This document shows positions 52,524-62,273 of a stretch of 64,000 nt of DNA, one piece after another. The notes below the pieces were generated by a model, which made no database searches, was not told the origin of the DNA, and saw nothing but the letters and a program-made list of their open reading frames with translations. Location of the stretch: the NCBI GenBank assembly GCA_046331665.1, contig JAXLQK010000028.1:1-64000 (forward strand), written 5' to 3'. This DNA comes from CAWBAT01 sp046331665 (lineage in GTDB: Bacteria > Acidobacteriota > Terriglobia > Versatilivoradales > Versatilivoraceae). Each line of letters opens with the position of its first letter. The first letter of the stretch is position 1. The translations under genes and the position numbers were made by a program.

Positions 52524-53090
52524 ATGCACATCCTCCCATGGCAAAAGAACTCCTCGCTTTGTATCCTGGCAGCCTGGATGCTTATGGGTGAAATCGTCCA
52601 GGCCATTGAGACTCAGACTTCGGCAAAAGATCAAGAGAAAGCCTCGGAATCCGGAAATAAAGCGAAGAAAGTTTATACCAACAGCGACTTGGAAGAACTC
52701 AAGAAGACTCAACCGATCAATCAGAGTGAGCAGCCTGCTGAGAAGGAGCGAAAGGGCCAGTCTTCCAAGTCTGAGCTGGATAATTATCGTGATCTCAATG
52801 GCCACGACCGAGAATATTGGCGGCAGAAGGTGGACCCGCTCCGCACCAAACTGAATACGTTGGATTCGAAAATAGAGGATCTGGAACACAAGATGTCAGG
52901 AAAGACGGTGAGCAGTGGTCTCAAGGTCTCCAAGAGTGGGAAACTTCATGCCAGCTCAGGCGATTCTCAAACTAAGATGCAACAGAAAATGGATGATTTA
53001 AAACTACAACGCACACAGATCGCTCATGAGATCGAAGGATTGGAAGAAAGGGCGCGGAAAGCCCATGCCCTACCCGACTGGCTCCGGTAG
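52524..53090 (+). CDS. Secreted coiled-coil protein of unknown function
   Basis: A 188-residue protein with a signal peptide (SLCILAAWMLMGEIVQAIE) and a mostly charged helical body. The central motif KVYTNSDLEELKK, the coiled coil REYWRQKVDPLRTKLNTL with its continuation to about residue 125, and a final helix pair ending ARKAHALPDWLR are visible. The TNxDL...YWR...LPxWLR combination recurs, from memory, in small acidobacterial exported proteins, but no function is known to me. ATG 52524 has AAAGGAG 8 bp upstream. It sits between the lysJ and lysK genes without obvious functional link. Confidence 0.75.
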   Translation: MHILPWQKNSSLCILAAWMLMGEIVQAIETQTSAKDQEKASESGNKAKKVYTNSDLEELKKTQPINQSEQPAEKERKGQSSKSELDNYRDLNGHDREYWRQKVDPLRTKLNTLDSKIEDLEHKMSGKTVSSGLKVSKSGKLHASSGDSQTKMQQKMDDLKLQRTQIAHEIEGLEERARKAHALPDWLR

Positions 53091-53199
53091 GGCCATCTGC
53101 GACCTGATTTCGAGGGGTCCTTTTACGGCAGACCCCATGAGCTTGGGAATCCAGGCGTTGGTTTGGATTTTTTGCGGAAAATAGATAGGCAACGATTGC

Positions 53200-54303
53200 A
53201 TGAATCAACCCACGAATGCCCCAGATTCTAAAATGACGACGGAATGGTACAGCCCGCGCGAAGAGGAAGTAGAACTCCTGCGTCGAATGGTTGAGATTCC
53301 CAGCCCTTCGCGCGAGGAAGGTCCACTCTCCCACTTTCTCGTGGAGTATCTCAAGGGCAAGGGATTTTATGCGTATCAGGACGGGGTCAAGAATGTGATT
53401 GGCGTTCTCGGTTCCGGGGAAAAAACGGTCATCTTGTTGGGACACATCGATACCGTGCCGGGTAACATCCCGGTGCGAATCGACGACGGAAAACTTTTCG
53501 GGCGGGGCTCAGTAGACGCAAAGGGACCCATGGCCTGCTTCATAGCTGCAGCCAGTCGGCTCCGCAGCGAGATCGAAGAGTCCGGCAAGAAACTGATTGT
53601 GATCGGCGCCGTCGAAGAGGAGGCGGCTACCTCGCTGGGAGCGCGTGAGGCCCTGCGATCCTTCAAGTCCCCCGACTATTGCATCATTGGCGAACCCAGC
53701 CGTTTTAATGCAGTGACCTTGGGCTATAAGGGACGATTGTTGCTGGATTACACACGGGAGGTCCCATGGCAGCACACTGCCGGCCAGGGAAAACTCGCAT
53801 GCGAAGAAGCCGTCGATTTTTGGAACCAACTCACTACCTGGTGCCAGCCCTTGAATGAAGGGAAAGGGCATTTTGACACAATCGATCCTTCCATTCGATC
53901 GTTCAACTCGGAAAACGACGGCCTCTATGAGCGAGTCAGGCTCAAGCTGGGCTTTCGCCTGCCCGTCGAATTCCCCTTGCCACAGCTCAAGCAGTTTCTT
54001 TCTGGAATTGCCGGTTCGGCTAAGCTGGTTTTTTCCGGGGAAGAAACCGCGGTGAGAATGGGCAAATCCAACGACTTGGTCAAAGTCTTCCTTCAGTCGA
54101 TCCGTGCCCATCAGGGAATCCCCAAGTTCAAAGTCAAGACGGGGACTTCGGACATGAATGTCGTGGCCACCCAATGGAATTGTCCCATGCTGGCTTATGG
54201 TCCCGGGGACTCATCCCTGGATCATACGCCTCACGAGCACATCGAAATCCAAGAGTACGCGCGAGCGATTGACGTGTTAGAATCCGTATTGCGAGCCCTA
54301 TGA
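53200..54303 (+). CDS. lysK: [LysW]-lysine/ornithine hydrolase (M20 family)
   Basis: A 367-residue metallopeptidase-like enzyme that releases lysine or ornithine from the LysW amino-group carrier protein in the last step of the LysW pathway. Blocks: SPREEEVELLRRMVEIPSPS, VILLGHIDTVPG (first zinc His and Asp), GRGSVDAKGPM (bridging Asp), VIGAVEEEAAT (catalytic Glu pair) and CIIGEPSR. The C-terminal part has KVKTGTSDMNVVA and HTPHEHIEIQEY (last zinc His), close to LysK of Thermus and archaea. The other pathway genes (lysW, lysX, lysY, lysZ) are not in the window. The stop overlaps the next start as ATGA. Confidence 0.9.
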   Translation: MNQPTNAPDSKMTTEWYSPREEEVELLRRMVEIPSPSREEGPLSHFLVEYLKGKGFYAYQDGVKNVIGVLGSGEKTVILLGHIDTVPGNIPVRIDDGKLFGRGSVDAKGPMACFIAAASRLRSEIEESGKKLIVIGAVEEEAATSLGAREALRSFKSPDYCIIGEPSRFNAVTLGYKGRLLLDYTREVPWQHTAGQGKLACEEAVDFWNQLTTWCQPLNEGKGHFDTIDPSIRSFNSENDGLYERVRLKLGFRLPVEFPLPQLKQFLSGIAGSAKLVFSGEETAVRMGKSNDLVKVFLQSIRAHQGIPKFKVKTGTSDMNVVATQWNCPMLAYGPGDSSLDHTPHEHIEIQEYARAIDVLESVLRAL

Positions 54304-55208
54304 TGGCAAACCGTAACGGAGAGTTCGTGAAAACTTCACCTCCTATAACTGGTTCCCCTCCGGCAATTGTAGTTTCTTCCAGCCAAAAGGAAGAGAACTT
54401 GGTGCGTTTATTGTCAGAAATGAAACGGGTGGTCGTTGGCTATAGTGGCGGTGTGGATAGCTCCTATCTGGCTTACATGGCCAACCATGTCTTGGGCGCC
54501 GATGCGCTTTGCGTCACGGCGATTAGTCCGTCCTTTCCTTCCTATCAAAAGAAGGAAACGGAGGAGTTTGTCTCCCAGTTTGGCTTAAATCACCGCGTGG
54601 TCGAATCCAAAGAATTGGACAATCCTGAATATCGCGAAAACTCGCCCAATCGTTGCTATTTTTGCAAAAGCGAACTGTTCTCTCAGCTTCAAGGATTAGC
54701 CAGTGCTGGCGGATATGAGGCCATCCTGGACGGGACCAATTATGACGATTTAAAAGATTATCGTCCCGGCCGCCTGGCTGCATCCGAGTTTGCAGTCCGG
54801 AGTCCATTGCTGGAATCCCAAATGACGAAATTGGATATCCGCGAGCTTTCCCGGAAGTCGGGACTCCCCACCTGGGAGAAACCCGCGTTGCCTTGCTTAT
54901 CGTCGCGATTTCCGTATGGCACTCCCATCTCCGTCGAAAATCTTTCTATAGTGGATCGCGGTGAATCCCTATTGCGTGATTTCGGTTTTAAGATCTTCCG
55001 GGTCCGTTACCATGGAGAAATGGTTCGACTTGAGTTTGGGATTGAGGAATTGGAGAATGCCCTGAATACGACCATGGCCCAGATCCTCGTCAAGCAGTTC
55101 AAGGCTCTAGGATTTAAATATGTCACGATCGATCTAGAGGGCTATCGATCGGGGTCGCTGAATGAAGTGTTGCCAATTCTTCAACCTCCTATCCCCAGTC
55201 CTCGCTAA
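54300..55208 (+). CDS. larE: LarE-like ATP-dependent sulfur transferase
   Basis: A 302-residue PP-loop protein. Residues 49-55 (SGGVDSS) are the PP-loop ATP site. LarE adenylates and then donates sulfur to the pyridinium cofactor precursor for the nickel-pincer nucleotide of lactate racemase. Cys119 and Cys122 (PNRCYFCK) and Cys199 (ALPCLSSRFPYG) form the three-cysteine set seen in [4Fe-4S]-type LarE homologues, where the cluster may supply sulfur catalytically; in the Lactobacillus enzyme only the third cysteine exists and is sacrificed. No larB, larC or lactate racemase is nearby, so a different sulfur acceptor is possible. Its start overlaps the lysK stop by 4 bp. Confidence 0.87.
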   Translation: MMANRNGEFVKTSPPITGSPPAIVVSSSQKEENLVRLLSEMKRVVVGYSGGVDSSYLAYMANHVLGADALCVTAISPSFPSYQKKETEEFVSQFGLNHRVVESKELDNPEYRENSPNRCYFCKSELFSQLQGLASAGGYEAILDGTNYDDLKDYRPGRLAASEFAVRSPLLESQMTKLDIRELSRKSGLPTWEKPALPCLSSRFPYGTPISVENLSIVDRGESLLRDFGFKIFRVRYHGEMVRLEFGIEELENALNTTMAQILVKQFKALGFKYVTIDLEGYRSGSLNEVLPILQPPIPSPR

Positions 55209-55379
55209 GCAGAAGAGTCCCCTTCCAACACGTTCGTTCTATCACCGGCTCTCATCGCAGAAAACAAGATTCAAAACCGGTTGTCTGAGGCTGAAAACTC
55301 CGATACGATGGAGCCTCCGTTGGAAATGCAGGATATGCCGGCAACCAAATTTGCCGATCGAGGAAGTGTTCATTAAGCC

Positions 55380-55787
55380 ATGCGCAGGATGCAATTGATT
55401 TACTTTGCCTTGCTGTTCTCACTGCTGACCTATCTTGCCATCGGCTTGATCCTCCGACCCGCAATTCGCCCTTTGAGTGGCTCCCGTAACCTCATTCAAG
55501 TTTTCTATTTTGTGAGCGCCGGACTGGTTACTATGGTGTTTCTTCTGCGCAAGAAGCTGCTGCAGAAGACACCGGAATCATCCCCAGCGACAGGAGATCT
55601 TTTGAAAGAGAAGAGCTCGATCGGAACAACGCATCTCATTCTGCTTGTGCTCGGTGAAACGATCGGATTGTTGGGTCTGATCCTCCTCTTCTTGACTGGG
55701 GCCATGCCGCACTTTATCAATTTAATTTTTGTCTCCTTTGTCTTGATGGTCATTCTCTATCCCCGGAACAATATTACAAATTCATGA
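55380..55787 (+). CDS. Small four-helix integral membrane protein
   Basis: A 135-residue protein with four hydrophobic helices (about 4-26, 40-57, 84-105 and 108-128), and a short charged loop RKKLLQKTPESS between the second and third. I do not recognise the family. The stop codon overlaps the purD start, indicating translational coupling. Confidence 0.7.
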   Translation: MRRMQLIYFALLFSLLTYLAIGLILRPAIRPLSGSRNLIQVFYFVSAGLVTMVFLLRKKLLQKTPESSPATGDLLKEKSSIGTTHLILLVLGETIGLLGLILLFLTGAMPHFINLIFVSFVLMVILYPRNNITNS

Positions 55788-57091
55788 TGAAAATACTCGT
55801 TATCGGATCTGGTGGACGGGAACATGCACTTTGTTGGGGAATCAAGAAATCCCGTGGAGTTTCTCGACTCTATTGTGCACCAGGGAATGGGGGCACTGCA
55901 GAGATTGCTCACAATGTACCCATCGCGGCGCATCAAATTGAAGAACTGGCGGCCTTTGCCCTCCGGGAAAGGATCGGCTTGACGGTGGTCGGCCCTGAAC
56001 TCCCACTCACCCTGGGGATTGTGGATGTTTTTGAAAAAAAGGGGCTGGCTATTATTGGCCCCAAAGCGGCGGCCGCCCGGTTGGAAGGAAGCAAGATTTT
56101 CGCCAAGGAGTTCATGCAACGCCATGGGATTCCCACCAGTCCATTTGAAAAGACCTCCTCCTGGGAGCAAGCCCTGAAAATTGTTCGCAGCGGGCGTTTT
56201 GGCTATCCGGTCGTGCTCAAAGCAGATGGGTTGGCCGCCGGAAAAGGAGTAATCGTAGCCCGCAATGAGCACCAGGCAGAGACAGCAATTCATCAACTTA
56301 TGGTCGAAAAAACCCTTGGTGTGGCCGGCGAAAACCTTCTGATCGAACAATTCCTTGAAGGAGTGGAAACCTCTTTTCTCGTATTCAGTGATGGGCAAAC
56401 CGCGCTTCCCATGGTGGCCACGCAGGATCATAAGACGGTTTTTGACAATGACGAAGGACCGAATACGGGAGGGATGGGAGCCTATTCTACCGATGAGATC
56501 CTCAAGGCATCGGCATTCCAGGAAGTGATGGAGCGAATCGTGAATCCCACAATTCAGGGAATGGAGGCCGAGGGTACCCCTTATCGAGGAATTTTGTATG
56601 CAGGCCTCATGTCGACCAAGGATGGCCTCAAGGTGTTGGAATATAACACCCGATTCGGAGACCCAGAAACACAACCTATCCTCTTCAGGCTGAACAGTGA
56701 CCTGGTGGAAGTCTTTGAAGGAATTTGCAGTCGCGATCTCGGGACTATGAATCTGCAATGGACGCAGGATGCCAGTGTCTGTGTCGTCCTTGCGGCAGGA
56801 GGATATCCAGGAGACTTTGAAAAAGGCAAAACGATTCGTGGAATCCCTGAGGCAGAATCCTTAGCCGGGGTCAAAGTTTTTCACGCCGGGACGGAGAACC
56901 GCAATGGATGTCCCGTTTCCACCGGAGGCCGAGTGCTCGGAGTTACCGCCAAAGCCGAAAACTTGAGTGCCGCAATTTCCGTGGCTTACCAAGCCGTAGG
57001 TCGAATTCATTTCGACCACATGCATTTTCGTCGTGATATAGGCAGAAAAGGCTTACGGCGAGAATCCCTCCTCATGAAAGCAGATAGCTAG
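55784..57091 (+). CDS. purD: Phosphoribosylamine-glycine ligase
   Basis: A 435-residue ATP-grasp enzyme for the second step of purine synthesis (PRA + glycine + ATP to GAR). It begins MKILVIGSGGREHALCWG after an extra Met. Marks are VVGPELPLTLGIVD, GSKIFAKEFMQRHGIPT, VVLKADGLAAGKGVIVA (ATP-binding loop), EEFLEG-like EQFLEGVETSFLVF, QDHKTVFDNDEGPNTGGMGAYS and EYNTRFGDPETQPIL (metal-binding Glu and Asn). Length is normal for the family. It overlaps the upstream membrane protein gene and lies 13 bp before the transglycosylase gene, an unusual setting without other purine genes. Confidence 0.96.
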   Translation: MMKILVIGSGGREHALCWGIKKSRGVSRLYCAPGNGGTAEIAHNVPIAAHQIEELAAFALRERIGLTVVGPELPLTLGIVDVFEKKGLAIIGPKAAAARLEGSKIFAKEFMQRHGIPTSPFEKTSSWEQALKIVRSGRFGYPVVLKADGLAAGKGVIVARNEHQAETAIHQLMVEKTLGVAGENLLIEQFLEGVETSFLVFSDGQTALPMVATQDHKTVFDNDEGPNTGGMGAYSTDEILKASAFQEVMERIVNPTIQGMEAEGTPYRGILYAGLMSTKDGLKVLEYNTRFGDPETQPILFRLNSDLVEVFEGICSRDLGTMNLQWTQDASVCVVLAAGGYPGDFEKGKTIRGIPEAESLAGVKVFHAGTENRNGCPVSTGGRVLGVTAKAENLSAAISVAYQAVGRIHFDHMHFRRDIGRKGLRRESLLMKADS

Positions 57092-57104
57092 TCCTGAATC
57101 AGGC

Positions 57105-57833
57105 ATGAAGAAAGCAATTCTGGCTTTGGCAGTGCTCTGCTTCTTATATGTTCTCTACGAGTACCTTACACTCCCTGATGTTTCTGCGCTTCGCCACGAG
57201 AACCCTTCGAAAACCATGCTGATGGTCCAGCGTGATGAGGAGGCAAAAACGCAGGGGAGGAAACCGCGTCGAAATCAAAGCTGGGTGCCTCTTGCCTCGA
57301 TCCCCGACTATCTGATCGCCGCCGTCCTCATTGGAGAGGATGATGCCTTCTACCAGCATGAGGGTTACGACGTGAATCAAATCAAAGAATCCCTGATCCG
57401 CGATTGGGAGAAAAAGGGATTTGTTCGCGGTGGTAGTACAATCACCCAGCAATTGGCTAAAAACTTGTATCTATCGTCGTCCAAAACTCCATTCCGCAAG
57501 GTAAAGGAATTCTTAATTGCCCGAAGATTGGAAGAGGAGCTGTCCAAGCGTCGAATCCTGGAAATCTACCTTAATGTAATTGAATGGGGGGATGGCATTT
57601 ATGGCGTTGAGGCAGCGTCTCGCTTTTATTTTAGTGAGCCAGCCTCAAACCTTGGCATCCAAGAAGCGGTTCTGCTCGCTGCAGTTATCCCCAATCCCCG
57701 GCGTATGAATCCCAAACGCCCCAATCAAAGAGTCCTGTTTCGATTCAATATGATTCTTGATCGAATGCATCAATATAAACATATCGATGACAAGCAGTAT
57801 CGCCAAGCACAGCTCCATATAGCCGTAGATTGA
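57105..57833 (+). CDS. mtgA: Monofunctional peptidoglycan glycosyltransferase (GT51)
   Basis: A 242-residue membrane-anchored enzyme polymerising lipid II. Residues about 3-20 form the anchor (AILALAVLCFLYVLYEYL). The GT51 motifs are present in order: EDDAFYQHEGYD (catalytic Glu), RGGSTITQQLAKNL, RKVKEFLIARRLEEELSK and ILEIYLNVIEWGDGIYGVEAASRFYF. There is no transpeptidase domain. It closes the plus-strand cluster and is followed by a 538-bp gap. Confidence 0.93.
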   Translation: MKKAILALAVLCFLYVLYEYLTLPDVSALRHENPSKTMLMVQRDEEAKTQGRKPRRNQSWVPLASIPDYLIAAVLIGEDDAFYQHEGYDVNQIKESLIRDWEKKGFVRGGSTITQQLAKNLYLSSSKTPFRKVKEFLIARRLEEELSKRRILEIYLNVIEWGDGIYGVEAASRFYFSEPASNLGIQEAVLLAAVIPNPRRMNPKRPNQRVLFRFNMILDRMHQYKHIDDKQYRQAQLHIAVD

Positions 57834-58371
57834 GGCCAGGATGGCATGGAAGGCTCGGCTCTGGCTTTCAGTCAACATCAAAGGTTGTCCAAGCAGTTTT
57901 GGGAGTTCGTGTCTCAAATCGATTGAAACAACCCCTTCCTTTCTCTTCGTAAACCCAAAGACATCATCAACATGGCTGGCAACTGAAAGGATTCAGAGAC
58001 TCCCAATCTCTGTCTCCATGCCATCTTGGTTGGTCTGTCAATGACCTTACCGACCGCTACTCTCACGATTTCGCGTGGGTCGGCCACATATCTCTCCAGA
58101 GCTAATTGAAATTAGAAGGCTTAAAGGCAATGGAAGTTCAAGAACTCTTTTCCATGCAGGCTGTCTGCTCTTTCCTAGCGAAGGGAGCAGGGACCTTAAA
58201 GTTCGTTTTTTCGGACATTTTGACTGAACCAGAGTGACCGATTTCCATTTTTATTTATTTAAGTTAAAGAAAATAAACATCTTATTCTTTGGCATACCAT
58301 CTGCTATTTACAGGGTGTCACGTTGAGGAAGTGAGGGCAGCGGGCCAAAACAGAATGCGAGGTGAGATAAC
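57834..58371. other. 0.5-kb gap upstream of the diguanylate cyclase gene
   Basis: No gene is supported; short open frames at 57841-58044 lack any motif. The distal part (58240-58320) is AT-rich and carries a sigma54-type promoter at 58289-58305. No matching palindrome of the LacI type is present. Confidence 0.5.
58289..58305 (+). promoter_or_regulatory. Sigma54-type (-24/-12) promoter
   Basis: TTGGCATACCATCTGCT fits the sigma54 consensus: the GG at 58291-58292 and the GC at 58303-58304 are exactly 10 bp apart, and TTGGCA and TGCT are intact. The predicted transcription start is near 58316, 56 bp before the GTG at 58372. Confidence 0.55.
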
Positions 58372-59709
58372 GTGAGGGCAGTCGAAACGGCATACGAAAA
58401 TGAAGTACTTGACCTAATGGTAGAAGCGGAACTTTATGTGAAATATCAATCTTACGCCAAAGCCATCGAGCTTTTGGAAGAAACGATTGAACGATACCCC
58501 CGTTATCTACCTGCAAAACAAAGCCTTGAAGATATTTATCGTCGCACCGGGAAGTTCGACCTGGCAAATGGAGTAGCCAGACAAATTGCCTTGATCTCAG
58601 CAGAGCTCGCTACGGAACGTGCCTCCAAGAATGGCACGGTGGAAGAGGAAGAAGCTTTTGCCCAGAGAAAACAAGTAGAGAAGACCGATTCGATCATTAA
58701 GCTGATTTACGAATCTACCGAGATTGCTGACATCTTAAAGACATCCGCCCAGCAACTTGCCCAGCACATTCCCGTGGATCGCTGCGTCATCATTTCCTTG
58801 GGAAAAGAAAAGCCGGTTGCCAAGTATTTCGAGTCTTGCGGAGAAGGAATCGATTCAAGTTCAGCTCAGAAAACGGCCAAACTGAACTTCTCACTTCTCA
58901 AGAAGGTGTCGAACGGAGCGGAGACCGTTGCCATCGATGACACCTTAAGCGATTCGTCTCTTTCTGCTTACAGGTCTGTTCTGGAACAATTCAAAATCCA
59001 CGGCGCGATGGTATCCCCTCTTCGCTACAAATCAGAACTCATTGGGATGATCGTCGTTCATCGGTGCACCCAGGGAGGCGTTTGGACTGATAAGGAAAAG
59101 ACGCTGTTCGCGACGGTATCGGGACACGTCGCCGTGGCACTGAGCAACGCGCGCCAGTTTAGCGCCATCCAGACCTTGGCCATCACGGACAAGTTAACTA
59201 ATGTTTACAACCGGCGGTTCTTTGAAGAGCGGATGCAGGTTGAACTTTCCAACGCTCGCCAGCAGAAATTCCCCTTGAGCCTGGCCCTCCTGGACATCGA
59301 TTTCTTCAAGAGGATCAATGATACGTTTGGACATGCAGCCGGCGACAAAGTGCTCTGTAAGCTCGGGTTCCTCTTGAACACCAACCTGCGGAAGGGCACG
59401 GTCATCGCCCGTTTCGGTGGAGAAGAGTTCGTCGTGATTTTGCCCAATACCCCACTGTCGGTTGCCCAGCGCATTATGGAAGGGATCCGCAAACTGGTCA
59501 GCGAATCATTTGCAACGGAAACGGGAGAACCGATCACCGTCAGCGTCGGAGTAGAAGAAGCCTCGTTGGAGAATGGAAATAGTCTGGATCTCGTACAAAA
59601 AGAGCTCATTGAGAAGGCAGATGCATATCTCTATCAAGCCAAGAGAAACGGGCGAAATCGAGTGTGCTCTGGGTTGCAGAACGATATGAATGCGGAGCGT
59701 ATATGTTAA
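58372..59709 (+). CDS. TPR-GAF-GGDEF diguanylate cyclase
   Basis: A 445-residue soluble signalling enzyme that should make cyclic di-GMP. Residues about 10-75 are TPR-like helices (KYQSYAKAIELLEETIERYPRYLPAKQS), about 105-265 a GAF sensor domain (ILKTSAQQLAQHIPVDRCVII ... MVSPLRYKSELIGMIVV), and about 275-435 the GGDEF domain: DKLTNVYNRRFFEER, ALLDIDFFKRINDTFGHAAGDKVL and the active site FGGEEFVVILP. No RxxD inhibitory site is obvious upstream of GGEEF. The start is GTG at 58372, with a GAGGTGAG box; it is preceded by a sigma54-type promoter. Its stop overlaps the start of the next signalling gene by 7 bp. Confidence 0.9.
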   Translation: MRAVETAYENEVLDLMVEAELYVKYQSYAKAIELLEETIERYPRYLPAKQSLEDIYRRTGKFDLANGVARQIALISAELATERASKNGTVEEEEAFAQRKQVEKTDSIIKLIYESTEIADILKTSAQQLAQHIPVDRCVIISLGKEKPVAKYFESCGEGIDSSSAQKTAKLNFSLLKKVSNGAETVAIDDTLSDSSLSAYRSVLEQFKIHGAMVSPLRYKSELIGMIVVHRCTQGGVWTDKEKTLFATVSGHVAVALSNARQFSAIQTLAITDKLTNVYNRRFFEERMQVELSNARQQKFPLSLALLDIDFFKRINDTFGHAAGDKVLCKLGFLLNTNLRKGTVIARFGGEEFVVILPNTPLSVAQRIMEGIRKLVSESFATETGEPITVSVGVEEASLENGNSLDLVQKELIEKADAYLYQAKRNGRNRVCSGLQNDMNAERIC

Positions 59710-62144
59710 TCTCATCGAATAATAACCAACATAAAAAACATCAAGGCTGGGGCATTCCTCTGAGTCTCGCAGTGATGGGGATCATGTGCCTTTGGGATAT
59801 GGTCAGCTCCTATAGGGAATGGAGCTTAATGGCCATGTTTCCCGTGGTCCTGGCGCTCTATTTTGAAGAGTCCAGTCTGATGCTTCCTCAGGAAGCAAAA
59901 CTCTCCGCTATTATCATTTGGTCTTTCTCGGCACTCTTCTTCTGATCGGCTCTGCCAATGCCTTTGCCGTTGCGACGTTGGTTTTTGGCTGGTGGCTGTT
60001 CCGGGCAAACGGGATTTCCAGACTCAAATTCATCGACCGCTTGCCGCAAGCCCTTTCTTGTCTGTCGGCGTTGTGGCTTCGGGATTAAAAGTCCTTCGGT
60101 CTGGCAAACTCCTTCGAACAGTTGGCCCGCTATGGGTCCACTCTCCCATCATCGTCGTGGTAAGCGGTTATTAGCCTTTGCTATTCCCTGCTTCGAATCT
60201 CCTCTAGGGTGGTTTTTGAAGGATTCACTTCGAGAAGAAGCGGAGACAGAGCACTGGTACCGAGTCTGGTATTCTTCAGTCTCCATTGCCATCGGTTTGT
60301 TGAACGTATTCGCAGCGGCTCTGGAAATCAACTTTACCTCCTCGTCATTCCCTTTCGCTCTTTTCGCCCTTTCCACCTATAAGATTTACTCGTCGCGCCT
60401 GTCAGAAACGGCAAAAAAACTTGAGCGGCACTCCCAGTTGCAGATGTCCATCATCGAAACACTGGCCTTGGCGATCGATGTCAGTATTCACCTGACGCAT
60501 GGGCATGTTGAGAGTCCAGATTCTATGCGCTGGGCATAGCCAGAGTCTGGGAATTGACAGCAGTGAAGACCTGATGCACCCTGGGCGGCGGCCCTGTTCC
60601 ACGATATTGGGAAACTGGCCATTCCGGAATACATCCTTCAAAGCTGGGACGACTCACCGACCGGAGTTTGCCAAGAGCGATGTCACGTCGAGATTGGAGC
60701 CAACATTCTCGGAATCTATCCAGTTCCCTTACCTGCCCAAAATGCAGATCATCCGGTATCAACATGAACGGGAGAATGGGTCTGGATACCCCTACGGGTT
60801 GAAGGGGGATCAAATCCCGCTCGGCTCCAAGATTCTTTCCGTGGCAGATACTTGATGTAAGCTGACTGCTCAGTATCTATCGTACACCCGGATTGCCCGG
60901 AAGCAACGACCTCAAAACGAAGCCGGAATGCACTACGATCCCAAGGTTGTGGCCGCCTTCGTACGAGTCGCCAAAGAACTGACGGAAGAAGTCGCGATGC
61001 TGGACATCAACAAATATGGCAACAACACGCATCTCCCCCAGGCCTCTCCGGAGTCTGTGGAAGAACAGAAACTGATGTTACGAAAGAAGGGCTTTACGGA
61101 AATTGCATCTACGCATCGTGAAATCTATGCCTTGCATGAAATTTTCAAACGGTTGGCAAGAGTCTCAACCTCGATGACACACTTCGCATTATCTGCAGCA
61201 AACTGCAATCGATTGTGCCCTTCACCAGCTGCGTGGTCTACCTGAAGAACAAGAAAACGGACATGATCTACCCCGCCATGGTCACCGGGGAATTCTCGGA
61301 CCAGCTGAGCCAGAACTGGATGGGAATCGGAGAAGGCTTGACCGGGTACTCCATCGCCTTCAATCAAGCCGTGGTTAACAATGATCCTGCCAACGATTTT
61401 AAGAACCTGTCCTACATGGAAAGACCCCATCAACTCGTGAATGCCATGATCTACCCTCTGCAAATCAAAGACAATGTTCTGGGAGCCATCGCGCTTTATT
61501 CAACGGATCGGGACAATGAACCTTACAACCGGAGATCACGTCCGGTTGATGGAAACGGTCTGTGAACGGGCTGCCACAGCATCCACAATGCCATCTCGTT
61601 CGAATACTTCGAAGAAAACTCACTCACCGACCCGCTCACCGGTCTGCCCAACTCCAGGTACATGTTCATGGCCTTTGAACAGAACGTGAAAAAGGCCGAA
61701 CGTACGAAGGAGAAGATGGCCGTCCTGGTGATGGACCTGAACCGGTTCAAAGAGATTAATGACCAGTATGGCCATAAGGTGGGGGATGAGGTCCTGGTCA
61801 AGGTGAGCGAAGTCCTGCAGAAAGAAATGCGCAAGTACGATACCTGCATCCGCTACGCGGGTGACGAATTCGTAGCCTTCCTGTATAACGCCGATCGCCA
61901 GACGGCGGAAAAGATCGCAGGACGAATCCGCCGGTCGGTTCAGTCTCTCCTGCTCAAAGTAAGGTCTGGCAAAGAAGTTCGCCTCGGAATCAGCGTCGGA
62001 ATCTCCATGTACCCGCAGGATGGCACCGACCTGAACCATCTGTTCACGGTGGCAGATTCAGATGTATACGGAAAAATTCGAATCCAAAAAGCCGATACGG
62101 TCCTGGTCAATGGCGAAGTGGCTGAAGGAGTCTATCCAAGTTGA
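59703..62144 (+). pseudogene. Membrane HD-GYP-GAF-GGDEF signalling protein, heavily frameshifted
   Basis: The gene begins at ATG 59703, overlapping the upstream stop. About 80 intact residues give two membrane helices (IPLSLAVMGIMCLW, FPVVLALYF). Pieces then follow in changing frames: SVSIAIGLLNVFAAALEI and ALFALSTYKIY (further helices), LALAIDV plus THGH (start of the HD-GYP domain), FHDIGKLAIPEYILQSW (the HD motif), RENGSGYPYGLKGDQIPLGSKI (the GYP motif), a GAF domain (VPFTSCVVYLKNKKTDMIYPAM ... NAMIYPLQIKDNVLGAIALY) and an intact GGDEF domain (61662-62144: LVMDLNRFKEINDQYGH, AGDEF active site). Five or more indels occur between 59940 and 61620. Intact, it would pair a c-di-GMP phosphodiesterase with a cyclase. 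Decay or assembly error cannot be separated here. Confidence 0.8.
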
Positions 62145-62235
62145 CGACGAAATCGAATTTCAGAGGTGCGGGGCAAACAAGACAATCCTCTCCGTGGGAA
62201 AGCGGGCGCGAATAAAGATCCAGCTTTCATTCTGA

Positions 62236-62273
62236 ATCCCTCTGAGGTGTCCGAATCAGGGGGATTTGGCATT
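62236..62273 (+). terminator. Hairpin after the HD-GYP/GGDEF gene
   Basis: ATCCCTCTGA (62236-62245) pairs with TCAGGGGGAT (62256-62265) with one G-T pair, then a T-rich stretch (TTGGCATTTT). Probable terminator of the signalling operon. The remaining 62145-62492 stretch shows no gene. Confidence 0.55.

Noticed and set aside
57841..58044. Short open frames after the transglycosylase gene
   Set aside because: No motif and no ribosome-binding site; the region looks regulatory.
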